Positions 48,864 through 56,710 of a stretch of DNA of 56,710 nucleotides are shown here, in pieces; position 1 is the stretch's first letter; the number at the start of each line of letters is the position of its first letter. The notes beneath the pieces were generated by a model. That model worked only from the letters and a program-made list of their open reading frames with translations. It had not been told where the DNA came from and made no database searches. Source of the DNA: Alphaproteobacteria bacterium (GTDB taxonomy: Bacteria > Pseudomonadota > Alphaproteobacteria > Acetobacterales > Acetobacteraceae); the NCBI GenBank assembly GCA_016869735.1, contig VGDL01000019.1:1-56710 (forward strand), written 5' to 3'. The position numbers and the translations under genes are program-made.

Positions 48864-50579
48864 TTATTCTTCCCCGGTTATCTCCCGGCGGCGACGGATC
48901 GCCGCACCCAGGATATCGCCGAGCGAGGCGCCGGAATCGGCTGAGCCATATTCGCGCATGGCTTCGCGTTCCTCTTCCACTTCCTTGCCCTTGATGGTGA
49001 GCGTCAAGCGGCGCGCGGCGCGGTCCACCGCCGTGACCTTCGCATCGACCTTTTCGCCAATGGCGAATTTGTCGGGGCGTTGGTCGCCACGGTCGCGGGC
49101 CAATTCGGCGCGGCGGATGAAGCCGGTCAGCACATCATCAACCTTCACTTCAATGCCGTTCTGCTCAACCTTGGTGACGATGCAGGTGACAACATCACCC
49201 TTGCGCACGCGGTCCAGTACTTCGGCGGCCGGGTCGGCCTGAAGCTGCTTGATGCCAAGCGAGATGCGTTCCTTTTCCACATCCACATCCAGCACCTTCG
49301 CCTTGACCATCTGGCCCTTGCTGTAGTGCTGCATCGCCGCTTCGCCGGCTTCGTTCCAGGAAATGTCGGACATATGCACCATGCCGTCGATTTCCGCGCC
49401 AATGCCGATGAACAGGCCGAATTCGGTGATGTTGCGAATTTCGCCTTCGATGGTCGAACCCACCGGATGCGCTTCCACGAACAGCCCCCACGGATTGCCC
49501 TGCGCTTGCTTGAGGCCCAAGGAAATGCGGCGCTTCGGTTCATCCACATCCAGGATGATCACATCCACCTGTTCAGAGGTAGAAACGATCTTGCCAGGAT
49601 GCGCGTTCTTCTTGGTCCAGGACATTTCGGACACATGGACCAGACCTTCAACACCGGCTTCCAGCTCCACAAAGGCGCCGTAATCGGTGATGTTGGTAAC
49701 ACGGCCAGAGAATTTCGCGCCGACCGGATACTTAAGCGCCACGCCGTCCCAAGGATCGGACATCAGCTGCTTCATGCCAAGGCTGATGCGCTGCGTGTCC
49801 TGGTTGAAGCGGATCACCTGCACCTTGACGGGCATACCAATGGTGAGTGCTTCGGATGGGTGGTTGATGCGCCGCCAGGCGATGTCGGTGACATGCAGCA
49901 GGCCATCCACGCCGCCAAGGTCCACGAAGGCGCCGTAATCGGTGATGTTCTTCACGACACCATCCAGGATCATGCCTTCCTTGAGGCCCTGGATCAGTTC
50001 GCTGCGCTGTTCGGCGCGGGTTTCTTCCAGGACGGCGCGGCGGGAGACAACGATATTGCCCCGCGCGCGATCCATTTTCAGGATCTGGAAGGGCTGCGCA
50101 TTGCCCATCAGCGGCATCACATCACGCACCGGGCGGATATCCACCTGGGAGCCGGGCAGGAAGGCAACCGCCCCGCCAAGGTCCACGGTGAAGCCACCCT
50201 TCACGCGGCCGAAGATCACGCCATTGACGCGCACACCGGCCTGATGTGACTTTTCAAGCGTGGTCCAAACTTCTTCACGCCGCGCCTTTTCGCGCGACAG
50301 CACGATGGAGCCATCGCGGTCTTCATAGCGTTCAACGAAAAGCTCGATGACGTCGCCGGCCTTGACTTCGGGCTTCTGGCCCGGGGCGGCGAATTCCTTG
50401 AGCGGAACGCGGCCTTCGCTTTTCAGGCCGACATCAACAACGGCGAAATCGCCGTCAACGCGAATAACGCGGCCGGTCACGACCGAGCCGGCAAAACCCG
50501 TATCCGGGCCAAGCGTGGCATCGAGAAGTGCGGCAAAATCCTCCACGCCAGCATTGGCGAGGTTGGTGGCAGTAGCCAT
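48864..50579 (-). CDS. rpsA: 30S ribosomal protein S1
   Basis: 571 residues with six S1 RNA-binding domains, at about 35-105, 120-187, 205-275, 292-362, 379-449 and 466-535. Each has the G-V-x-G-F-V core (for example ITDYGAFVDLGGVDGLLHVT, GLVHVSEMSW, GMVHMSDISW). The first two diverge and bind the ribosome; the later four bind mRNA. ATG 50579 begins MATATNLANAGVEDFAALLD, the family start, and AGGA lies 11 nt before it. It is the last gene of aroA-cmk-rpsA. The 214-bp gap to cmk is a long leader with only a GCCC-GTTTT-GGGC stem; it could hold a promoter or an S1 autoregulatory site. Confidence 0.97.
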   Translation of the reverse strand: MATATNLANAGVEDFAALLDATLGPDTGFAGSVVTGRVIRVDGDFAVVDVGLKSEGRVPLKEFAAPGQKPEVKAGDVIELFVERYEDRDGSIVLSREKARREEVWTTLEKSHQAGVRVNGVIFGRVKGGFTVDLGGAVAFLPGSQVDIRPVRDVMPLMGNAQPFQILKMDRARGNIVVSRRAVLEETRAEQRSELIQGLKEGMILDGVVKNITDYGAFVDLGGVDGLLHVTDIAWRRINHPSEALTIGMPVKVQVIRFNQDTQRISLGMKQLMSDPWDGVALKYPVGAKFSGRVTNITDYGAFVELEAGVEGLVHVSEMSWTKKNAHPGKIVSTSEQVDVIILDVDEPKRRISLGLKQAQGNPWGLFVEAHPVGSTIEGEIRNITEFGLFIGIGAEIDGMVHMSDISWNEAGEAAMQHYSKGQMVKAKVLDVDVEKERISLGIKQLQADPAAEVLDRVRKGDVVTCIVTKVEQNGIEVKVDDVLTGFIRRAELARDRGDQRPDKFAIGEKVDAKVTAVDRAARRLTLTIKGKEVEEEREAMREYGSADSGASLGDILGAAIRRRREITGEE

Positions 50580-50793
50580 GCAGTTTATGTGTCCTGTAGA
50601 GGCCGCAAAGGCGACCATTGGGTCTGCGCCCTTCCGCCCGCAGGGGAAGTACGGCTTGGCCCCGGCGCAATGCGCTGGCCGGCCCAGATGTGGTGAGCGG
50701 GATACGGTCCGCCCTTTGCCGGCCCAAAACGGGCTACGCCGCAGCTTTCACCGCGTCGCGTTGCGGGTGATTAGGGCCTGACAGCTTGGGACG

Positions 50794-51438
50794 TCAAGCG
50801 AAATCAAGCTTTTCGTGGATCAAGGCGAGCACCGCGCTGAAGGCTTGGTCGGCATTCAGCGCGGTTGTGTCTATTTGGATGGCGTCCGGCGCGGGCCTCA
50901 AGGGCGCCACTGGGCGATTAGCATCTTGCGCGTCGCGGTCGCGGATTTCGGCTTCCACCTGCGCGGGGTCGGCGGCGACACCGCGGGCCGTCAGTTCCAA
51001 AAAACGCCGGCGGGCGCGTTCAGCGACACTCGCGGTGATGAACAGCTTCACCTGGGCTTCGGGGAAGACCACGGTGCCGATATCCCGCCCATCCAGTACA
51101 GCGCCTTGCGCGGCGCCGAAGCGTCGCTGAAAATCAAGCAAGGCCGCGCGCACGGCGGGGATGGCGGCGACCTTGCTGGCCGCCATATCGGCCAGGGAGC
51201 CACGCAAATCCCCGCGCGCGAGGTCTTCGGGGGTCAGCGCGCGGGCTTCTGCTTCGGCGATGCGCGCATCCTGCGGGTCTATGCCGCGATCCAAAACGCG
51301 CCGGCCAACGGCGCGATAGAGTAGGCCGGTATCGAGGTAAGGCAAGCCAAGCTCAGCCGCCAGGCGCCTGGCCAGCGTGCCCTTGCCGGCGGCGGCGGGG
51401 CCATCAACCGCGATGAGGGTACCGGCGGGCAGCCTCAT
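50794..51438 (-). CDS. cmk: cytidylate kinase
   Basis: 214 residues. The P-loop [19 protein letters not shown] is at the N-terminus and the NMP-binding insert contains [37 protein letters not shown] is the strongly conserved core and [13 protein letters not shown] the lid region. It phosphorylates CMP and dCMP. The start overlaps the aroA stop by 4 bp (ATGA). Order aroA-cmk-rpsA is conserved widely in proteobacteria. Confidence 0.96.
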   Translation of the reverse strand: MRLPAGTLIAVDGPAAAGKGTLARRLAAELGLPYLDTGLLYRAVGRRVLDRGIDPQDARIAEAEARALTPEDLARGDLRGSLADMAASKVAAIPAVRAALLDFQRRFGAAQGAVLDGRDIGTVVFPEAQVKLFITASVAERARRRFLELTARGVAADPAQVEAEIRDRDAQDANRPVAPLRPAPDAIQIDTTALNADQAFSAVLALIHEKLDFA

Positions 51439-52781
51439 GCGGCGCGGATCGCGTCCGACCCGGCCAGGCTGTTCATCAGCGCAGCGAAACCAGGGAAGGA
51501 GGTGTCAATGAAGCTCGCATCATCCACGGTGACGGGGTTTTGCGTGGCAAGGCCCATGACCAGGGCGGCCATGGCGATGCGGTGATCCATATGCGTGGTG
51601 ACCATCCCGCCGCCGGCAGGTGGCGCGCCAGTGCCATGGACCAGCAGGTCATCGCCTTCAATCGTGACCTCGGCGCCATTGGCTTCCAGCAGCGCGGCGG
51701 TGGCGGCAAGCCGGTCGCTTTCCTTCACGCGCAATTCAGCAAGGCCACGCATGCGAGTAGTGCCGCGCGCAAAGGAAGCCGCTACCGCCAGGACAGGGTA
51801 TTCATCAATCATCGAAGGCGCGCGGCCCGGCGGCACATCCACGGCCTTGAGTTCGGTGTATTCGCCGATGATATCGCCAACCGCCTCACCGCCCTCAATC
51901 CGGGCGTTTTCGATCTTGAGCGCGGCACCCATTTCGCGGAGCGTGGTGAAAAGCCCAGTGCGCAAGGGATTAAGCCCGATCTGCGTCAGGCTGATGCGTG
52001 ACCCCGGCACCAGAAGTGCCGCGACCACCGGGAAGGAGGCCGAGGAAGGATCGCCCGGCACCTTGATGGGCGCGGCCCTCAATTCCGGCTGGCCATCCAG
52101 GCGCACCACGCGGCCTTCTTCAGTGTCTTCCACCGCCACCATGGCGCCGAAATGGCGCAGCATGTTTTCCGTATGATCGCGCGTCGGTTCCGGTTCCACC
52201 ACGCGCGTGATGCCAGGCGCACAAAGCCCGGCCAGCAGGCAGGCGCTTTTCACCTGGGCCGAGGCGACCGGCAGGCGGTAATCCAAGGGCAGCGGGTCTG
52301 CCGCACCGCGCACGGCGAGTGGCAGGCGCCCGCCCTCCCGCGTCCAGAATTGCGCACCGGTTGCTGAGAGCGGGTCGGTGACGCGCTTCATGGGCCGGCG
52401 GCGGAGTGACGCATCGCCGGTCATCACCGCGAACAAGGGGTGGCCGGACAGCAGGCCAAGCAACAGGCGGGCTGCGGTGCCGGAATTGCCCATATCCAGC
52501 ACATCGGCGGGTTCGGTCAGGGCGCCGACACCGCGGCCAGAAACACGCCATTGGCCGGGGCCGAGTTTCTCAACCTCGGCACCCAGCGCGCGCATGGCGG
52601 CGGCGGTGCGGAGCACATCCTCACCTTCCAAAAGCCCGGTGATATCGGTGGTGCCAACCGCGAGCGCGCCGAACATCAGCGCGCGGTGGCTGATGGATTT
52701 GTCGCCGGCCACCCCGGCGCTGCCGGAAAGCGGGGCAGAGGGTTTACTGGAACGGAAGGGGCGGGGCGGGGCGCTGGACAT
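51435..52781 (-). CDS. aroA: 3-phosphoshikimate 1-carboxyvinyltransferase (EPSP synthase)
   Basis: 448 residues. Overall it follows the class II (CP4-like) sequence pattern: [90 protein letters not shown] and [12 protein letters not shown]. The active-site loop reads GNSGTAARL, with Gly where the glyphosate-tolerant CP4 enzyme has Ala. It makes EPSP in the shikimate pathway. I chose ATG 52781, which starts [14 protein letters not shown]; the earlier start adds a Pro/Cys-rich stretch. First gene of the unit with cmk and rpsA. Confidence 0.95.
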   Translation of the reverse strand: MSSAPPRPFRSSKPSAPLSGSAGVAGDKSISHRALMFGALAVGTTDITGLLEGEDVLRTAAAMRALGAEVEKLGPGQWRVSGRGVGALTEPADVLDMGNSGTAARLLLGLLSGHPLFAVMTGDASLRRRPMKRVTDPLSATGAQFWTREGGRLPLAVRGAADPLPLDYRLPVASAQVKSACLLAGLCAPGITRVVEPEPTRDHTENMLRHFGAMVAVEDTEEGRVVRLDGQPELRAAPIKVPGDPSSASFPVVAALLVPGSRISLTQIGLNPLRTGLFTTLREMGAALKIENARIEGGEAVGDIIGEYTELKAVDVPPGRAPSMIDEYPVLAVAASFARGTTRMRGLAELRVKESDRLAATAALLEANGAEVTIEGDDLLVHGTGAPPAGGGMVTTHMDHRIAMAALVMGLATQNPVTVDDASFIDTSFPGFAALMNSLAGSDAIRAA

Positions 52782-52910
52782 GGGCGCGGTTTGACATGGC
52801 AGGGCAGGGCGTGGCAATGCGCGCGTCCCTGTTTTTTACGGGATCGGTCTGGTCATGCCGGGGCGGTTCCATTGCAAAACCGCGCCCAGCGGAATTCAAG
52901 AGGCGTTTGC

Positions 52911-53234
52911 ATGGCGAAGTCAGAACTCGGCCTGAAGCGGACTTGCGTCGCTTGTGGCGCGAAATTTTATGATTTGTTGCGCGCCCCGGCGGTCTGCCCG
53001 AAATGCGCCACAGAACAGCCGGCGGAACAGCCGCGCCTGCGCCGCCCTGGGGCGAACCCGCTGGATGAACGGCTGAAGAAGGCGCCCGGCACGGCGGAGG
53101 CCGAGACCGATGATATCGAAGTGGCTGACATCGAAGGCGATGAGGCGATTGAAGATGCCGAAGAGCTGGAAGATGACGCCGAAGATATCGGCGAGGATAT
53201 CGAAGTCGGCACTGATCGCGACGAAGAACAGTAA
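52911..53234 (+). CDS. TIGR02300 family zinc-ribbon acidic protein
   Basis: 107 residues. The N-terminus ELGLKRTCVACGAKFYDL holds the first CxxC and VCPKCATE the second, a probable zinc ribbon. After the linker LRRPGANPLDERLKKAP the C-terminal half is almost entirely Asp/Glu. This is the TIGR02300 family, found next to aroA in alphaproteobacteria. Function not known. AGAGG lies 8 nt before the ATG. It is divergent from aroA with 129 bp between starts and ends at a good terminator. Confidence 0.9.
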   Translation: MAKSELGLKRTCVACGAKFYDLLRAPAVCPKCATEQPAEQPRLRRPGANPLDERLKKAPGTAEAETDDIEVADIEGDEAIEDAEELEDDAEDIGEDIEVGTDRDEEQ

Positions 53235-53240
53235 GATTGC

Positions 53241-53267
53241 CGGGGCGGTTTTAGCTGCCCCGTTTTT
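53241..53267 (+). terminator. rho-independent terminator of the TIGR02300 gene
   Basis: CGGGGC and GCCCCG arms around a 14-nt loop containing TTTTAG, followed by TTTTT, starting 6 bp after the stop. It overlaps the last codons of the convergent gene at 53251. Confidence 0.85.
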
Positions 53268-54141
53268 GACGCTGGTGCACGCGCCAATCGCCTGAGGCGA
53301 TGATCGGCGCGGCGCCCAAGCTTTCCAGTGGAATTACATAGGCCCAGGCGCGGCGGCGCTGCCCGGCCTGATCCGTCACGGTCATGATGGTGCGGCGATA
53401 CATGCCGGAAGGGCTGCCATCGGGCGCAGCATCTTCGATCTCATCCAGGATGGGCAAGGCTTTGGCGATATCCTGAAAGGTCAGGATTTCGCCCTGGATG
53501 GGTGATGGATCACCCAAGGTTAGCGCTGGGTAATCGCCAAGATCAAATAGCGTGCCGGTAGCTTGTGCCGGCGTGATGGCGGTGATGCCAGCCTTGGCCG
53601 CTGGGGCGTGCCAGAAGCCGCCTTGCATGAGCGTGCCATAGACAAAGACATCGGGCAGGAGGTGGCAGCCTTCCTCATCCCGCGCGGCGGCTTCGACAGG
53701 CTGCGGGTGCAGGCCATGGGCGGCGAAGCCTCGGCGCACTGCGGCCAGATATATGGCGGGCGGGGCGACAAAACCTTGTTGGCGTTCGGGCGTGACCTGA
53801 TAGGCGATGGCTTCAAGCGCCGCGCCATCGGGCAGGATGATGTGGCGCGTGCGGCGCTGATAGGCGCGTGGCGCGCCTTCCTTCTGATCAAGCGCTTGCC
53901 AGCCGGCAGCAGAGACTTCCAGCACCACGCCTTCAATGAAACCGCCGAGACGGCTTTGGAAATTCAGCGCGCCGCCGCCGCGGCTTTGGCTGAAAAAATC
54001 AAAGGTGAGGCGCGCATCGGGCAGAATGCCGGTGCTGATTGGGCGGATCGCTGCCGGGTCATGGCCAGTGCGCGCGCACCAATCGCGCCAATCTTGTGTA
54101 TCGGTGTTGGAGCCATAGGCGAAGCTGTAGCGGGGGGACAT
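53251..54141 (-). CDS. protein with two gamma-glutamylcyclotransferase-like domains
   Basis: 296 residues with two GGCT/AIG2-like domains. Domain 1 starts YSFAYGSNTDTQDW at residue 5. Domain 2 starts VFVYGTLMQGGFWHAP near residue 165 and runs to DWRVHQRQ. Both have the YGS or YGT glycine-binding loop of the family. The likely general acid of domain 2 is in ILDEIEDA and that of domain 1 in ALDQKEGAP. Real GGCTs release 5-oxoproline from gamma-glutamyl amino acids, but AIG2-like proteins often have other or unknown roles. ATG 54141 is preferred; codon 1 of the longer frame lies in the repeat-rich gap. Confidence 0.8.
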   Translation of the reverse strand: MSPRYSFAYGSNTDTQDWRDWCARTGHDPAAIRPISTGILPDARLTFDFFSQSRGGGALNFQSRLGGFIEGVVLEVSAAGWQALDQKEGAPRAYQRRTRHIILPDGAALEAIAYQVTPERQQGFVAPPAIYLAAVRRGFAAHGLHPQPVEAAARDEEGCHLLPDVFVYGTLMQGGFWHAPAAKAGITAITPAQATGTLFDLGDYPALTLGDPSPIQGEILTFQDIAKALPILDEIEDAAPDGSPSGMYRRTIMTVTDQAGQRRRAWAYVIPLESLGAAPIIASGDWRVHQRQKRGS

Positions 54142-54264
54142 GGGGCAAGGCTTATACATGTTTGAGATCAGCGTCTTTATCGCACGCCGAAGGCGGGCGC
54201 GAGCCCGAATAGGCGACGCCGCTTATGCGGCGAAGCCAAGCGCGCGGCGGCGCGCGCCGGCGCT

Positions 54265-54315
54265 GAGCATTTTCAAGCCAAGCGAAGTCGCTTGGCGCCT
54301 CGGAAAATGCGACCA
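54265..54315. repeat. REP-like double-hairpin repeat, copy 1
   Basis: Outer arms GCATTTTC and GAAAATGC enclose an inner perfect 8-bp stem GCCAAGCG-AAGT-CGCTTGGC. It starts GAG and ends GCGACCA like the other two copies. It lies 45 bp beyond the uppP stop, between uppP and the GGCT-like gene. The rest of this 218-bp gap is GC-rich with minor hairpins. Confidence 0.85.
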
Positions 54316-54329
54316 AAAAATGCCCAAGG

Positions 54330-54349
54330 GCGGATCGGATACGATCCGC
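54330..54349 (-). terminator. hairpin just downstream of uppP
   Basis: Perfect 8-bp arms GCGGATCG and CGATCCGC around a 4-nt loop, 10 bp after the uppP stop. On the minus strand a T6 run follows 10 nt later at the edge of repeat copy 1. A plausible but imperfect terminator. Confidence 0.5.
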
Positions 54350-54359
54350 GGCACACAAA

Positions 54360-55163
54360 TTAGCGCAGCGCCAAGACGGCGAGCATCAGGCTGCCCAACG
54401 CAATGCGATAATAGCCAAAGGGCGTGAAGCCGATGCGTCCGATCAAAGCCAGCACGGCGCGGACGGTAATGAAGGCAACGATGAAGGCCGCGATGAAGCC
54501 AACCGCGATCTGCCCGAAGGCGCTTGGGTCAATCTCGCTGCGTACCTTCCAAAGACTATAGAAGCTCGCGGCAAACATGGTGGGGATGGCGAGCATGAAG
54601 GAAAACTCGGCCGCGGTGCGGCGTTCTACGCCGATCAAAAGTGCTGTGATGATGGTCGCCCCTGAACGCGATGTGCCGGGGATCATCGCGAGCGCCTGGC
54701 CAAGCCCGACCAGCACGGCGGCAAGTGGGCCGATTTCCGGTACGCTATGGATGCTCGGCGCCGGGCGCAGTTTTTCGATGGCGATGATGGCAATGCCGCC
54801 AAGAATAAGCGCGATGGAGACAACCCAAGGGTTGAACAACAGCGTCGTGATGGTTTTGTGAAACAGAAAGCCGATAATCGCCGCCGGCAGGAAGGCGAGC
54901 ATGAGGTTGATGACGTAATAGCGTTCCCGCCCTGGCCGCCACATGCCACGCAGCAGATCCACAATCAGCGCGCGATAAATCCAGCACACGGCAAGAATGG
55001 CGCCAAGCTGGATGGAGATTTCAAAAACCTTGCCGGGTGGGCCCTGAAAGCCGATCAATTCGCCGAGCAGGATCAAATGCCCGGTCGAGGAAATGGGCAG
55101 GAATTCAGTGAAACCTTCGACAATGCCCATGAGCAGGGCAGAGAACAGGGCGCTCAGGTCCAT
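54360..55163 (-). CDS. uppP: undecaprenyl-diphosphatase
   Basis: 267 residues with about eight membrane helices, BacA/UppP type. The catalytic regions are VEGFTEFLPISSTGHLIL near the N-terminus and ALAMIPGTSRSGATI near residue 163, containing the conserved Glu, Ser and Arg residues. It dephosphorylates undecaprenyl diphosphate at the membrane for peptidoglycan carrier recycling. Flanked by repeat copies: copy 1 is 3' and copy 2 is 5' of it. Confidence 0.96.
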   Translation of the reverse strand: MDLSALFSALLMGIVEGFTEFLPISSTGHLILLGELIGFQGPPGKVFEISIQLGAILAVCWIYRALIVDLLRGMWRPGRERYYVINLMLAFLPAAIIGFLFHKTITTLLFNPWVVSIALILGGIAIIAIEKLRPAPSIHSVPEIGPLAAVLVGLGQALAMIPGTSRSGATIITALLIGVERRTAAEFSFMLAIPTMFAASFYSLWKVRSEIDPSAFGQIAVGFIAAFIVAFITVRAVLALIGRIGFTPFGYYRIALGSLMLAVLALR

Positions 55164-55209
55164 GCGCGTGATCCATGCGTGGCGCGGGCGGGGTGCCCGA
55201 TTCGCCTTG

Positions 55210-55259
55210 GAGCATTTTCAAGCCAAGTGGAACACTTGGCGACTCGGAAAATGCGACCA
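55210..55259. repeat. REP-like double-hairpin repeat, copy 2
   Basis: Same frame as copy 1, with inner stem GCCAAGTG-GAA-CACTTGGC. Relative to copy 1 the C-G pair in the inner stem is changed to T-A in both arms. It lies 46 bp upstream of the uppP start, in a 264-bp gap that otherwise has no gene. Confidence 0.85.
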
Positions 55260-55367
55260 GACACAGAATCAGCGCTTGTCCGGTGAACGCAGGTGAGGCG
55301 GACATGCGCTGACGAATGCTTGCGCCGGGGCGCGGCCAATGTCCACGCCTCGGCAAATTGAGTTCCG

Positions 55368-55418
55368 GAGTATTTTCAAGCCAAGTGAATCCACTTGGCG
55401 GCTCGGAAAATACGACCA
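55368..55418. repeat. REP-like double-hairpin repeat, copy 3
   Basis: Inner stem GCCAAGTG-AATC-CACTTGGC. The outer arms are GTATTTTC and GAAAATAC, a compensatory C-G to T-A change from copies 1 and 2. It sits 9 bp beyond the ahcY stop and may serve as its transcript end. Confidence 0.85.
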
Positions 55419-55427
55419 GACAAAAAC

Positions 55428-56710
55428 TCAGTAACGGTATTGCTCGGCCTTGAAGGGGCCTTGCGCATCCACGCCGATATAGCCGGCCTGCTGCGCGGTA
55501 AGCTGCGTCAGCGTCGCGCCCACCTTCGCCAGATGCAGCGCCGCCACCTTCTCATCCAAATGCTTGGGCAGGGTATAGACCTTGCGCTCGTATTTGGAGG
55601 TATTGGTCCAGAGTTCGATCTGCGCCAAGGTCTGATTGGTGAAGGAAGCCGACATCACGAAGGAAGGATGGCCCGTGGCATTGCCAAGGTTCACCAGGCG
55701 GCCTTCGGACAGCAGGATGATGCGCTTCTGGTCCGGGAATTCGATTTCGTCCACCTGCGGCTTCACATTGTCCCACTTCATGTTGCGCAGGCCAGCCACC
55801 TGAATTTCGGAATCGAAATGGCCGATATTGCAGACAATGGCGCGATGCTTCATGGCGCGCATGTGGTCCAGCGTGATCACATCCACATTGCCGGTCGCGG
55901 TCACGAAAATATCGGCCATTGGCGCGGCCTGTTCCATGGTGACGACCTGATAGCCTTCCATGGCGGCTTGCAGGGCGCAGATCGGGTCAACCTCGCTCAC
56001 CATCACGCGGCAGCCGGCATTCCTCAGCGACGCGGCGGAACCCTTGCCCACATCACCAAAGCCGCAGACCATCGCGACCTTGCCGGCCATCATCACATCG
56101 GTGCCGCGACGGATCGCATCCACCAGGGATTCGCGGCAGCCATAGAGATTATCGAATTTCGACTTCGTGACGCTGTCATTCACATTGATGGCCGGGAAAA
56201 GCAGGCGCCCTTCCTTGGCCATGACGTAAAGCCGATGCACGCCCGTGGTGGTTTCTTCCGAAACGCCCTTGATGGCAGCGGCAAGCTTGGCGAACCAGCC
56301 GGGCTTGGTCTTGAGGCATTTCTTGATGAGGGCGAAGAAGACTTCCTCTTCCTCATTGGTGGCCTTGTCCAGGAAAGCGGTATCGCCCTGTTCGGCGCGC
56401 AGCCCGTAATGCACCAGCAGCGTCATGTCGCCGCCATCATCGAGCAGCACATTAGGCTCCCCGCCATCGGCCCATTCCAGGGTACGCTGCACATATTCCC
56501 AATATTCCGGGAGCGTTTCGCCCTTCACGGCGAAAACCGGCGTGCCGCTTTCGGCAATCGCCGCCGCCGCGTGGTCTTGCGTTGAGAAGATATTGCAGGA
56601 AGACCAGCGCACATCGGCGCCAAGATGCTTCAGGGTTTCGATCAGCACCGCGGTCTGGATGGTCATGTGCAGGCAGCCCGCGATGCGCGCACCCTTGAGC
56701 GGCTGGGCCG
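55428..56710 (-). CDS. ahcY: adenosylhomocysteinase, N-terminus beyond window
   Basis: The C-terminal ~427 residues, open to the window edge (reading [20 protein letters not shown] at the boundary). The substrate region has [31 protein letters not shown] and LLDDGGDMT. The NAD-binding loop is [12 protein letters not shown], and the end is KAEQYRY. An internal ATG at 56666 is not the true start. It hydrolyses S-adenosylhomocysteine to adenosine and homocysteine. The metY product earlier in the window makes homocysteine by a different route. Confidence 0.97.
   Translation of the reverse strand, partial: AQPLKGARIAGCLHMTIQTAVLIETLKHLGADVRWSSCNIFSTQDHAAAAIAESGTPVFAVKGETLPEYWEYVQRTLEWADGGEPNVLLDDGGDMTLLVHYGLRAEQGDTAFLDKATNEEEEVFFALIKKCLKTKPGWFAKLAAAIKGVSEETTTGVHRLYVMAKEGRLLFPAINVNDSVTKSKFDNLYGCRESLVDAIRRGTDVMMAGKVAMVCGFGDVGKGSAASLRNAGCRVMVSEVDPICALQAAMEGYQVVTMEQAAPMADIFVTATGNVDVITLDHMRAMKHRAIVCNIGHFDSEIQVAGLRNMKWDNVKPQVDEIEFPDQKRIILLSEGRLVNLGNATGHPSFVMSASFTNQTLAQIELWTNTSKYERKVYTLPKHLDEKVAALHLAKVGATLTQLTAQQAGYIGVDAQGPFKAEQYRY

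Overview
The window reads as a GC-rich alphaproteobacterial chromosome, most likely a Rhodospirillales/Acetobacteraceae (Roseomonas-like) organism. That placement is my inference. It rests on a circularly permuted two-piece tmRNA gene next to an alpha-type SspB, a CcrM (GANTC) methyltransferase, a Mg-type HemB, small alpha-specific families (DUF3126, TIGR02300, TIGR02302) and the conserved order TIGR02300-aroA-cmk-rpsA.

Layout. 1-3205 (minus): a four-gene set, SDR / acyl-CoA dehydrogenase / APH-like kinase / DUF6285, resembling the Lva-type 4-hydroxyacyl-CoA pathway. 3318-4421 (plus): a second SDR and a c-type cytochrome gene broken by one in-frame amber codon. 4475-13721 (plus): a tightly packed six-gene catabolic operon of D-2-hydroxyacid dehydrogenase, MFS transporter, gamma-glutamyltransferase, ThDP enzyme and hydantoinase/oxoprolinase B and A. 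13734-17491 (minus): a secreted duplicated-domain protein, hemB, metY with a structured leader, and a small unknown. 17625-21606 (plus): a tricarboxylate-type solute-binding protein, MFS, rnhB, ccrM. 21611-28500: mutY (minus), dciA-dsbA-like-smc (plus), grpE (minus). 28631-36586: murJ, MFS, tsaD (minus), lysA and a TIGR02302 membrane protein.

36599-42201 (minus) is the most striking region: a three-gene operon of formylglycine-generating enzyme (FGE), Cys-type sulfatase and secreted HAD hydrolase in which every gene is dead. FGE has one in-frame stop, the sulfatase has two, and the HAD gene is split by a complete 2,018-bp IS21-family element with 4-bp target duplications. Removing the element and one duplication restores the catalytic motif. 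The divergent LysR gene remains intact.

43307-56710 is core genome: rpoD, dnaG, DUF3126, tRNA-Ala, sspB, ssrA, rpsA, cmk, aroA, a TIGR02300 gene, a two-domain gamma-glutamylcyclotransferase-like protein, uppP and a partial ahcY. Three copies of a short double-hairpin repeat with compensatory base changes lie around uppP and ahcY.

How the parts relate. The left third is accessory catabolism organised in overlapping operons. The middle and right are housekeeping genes, with one decaying sulfatase island inserted between lysA-TIGR02302 and rpoD-dnaG. All start choices and functions come from reading the sequence; no database search was run.
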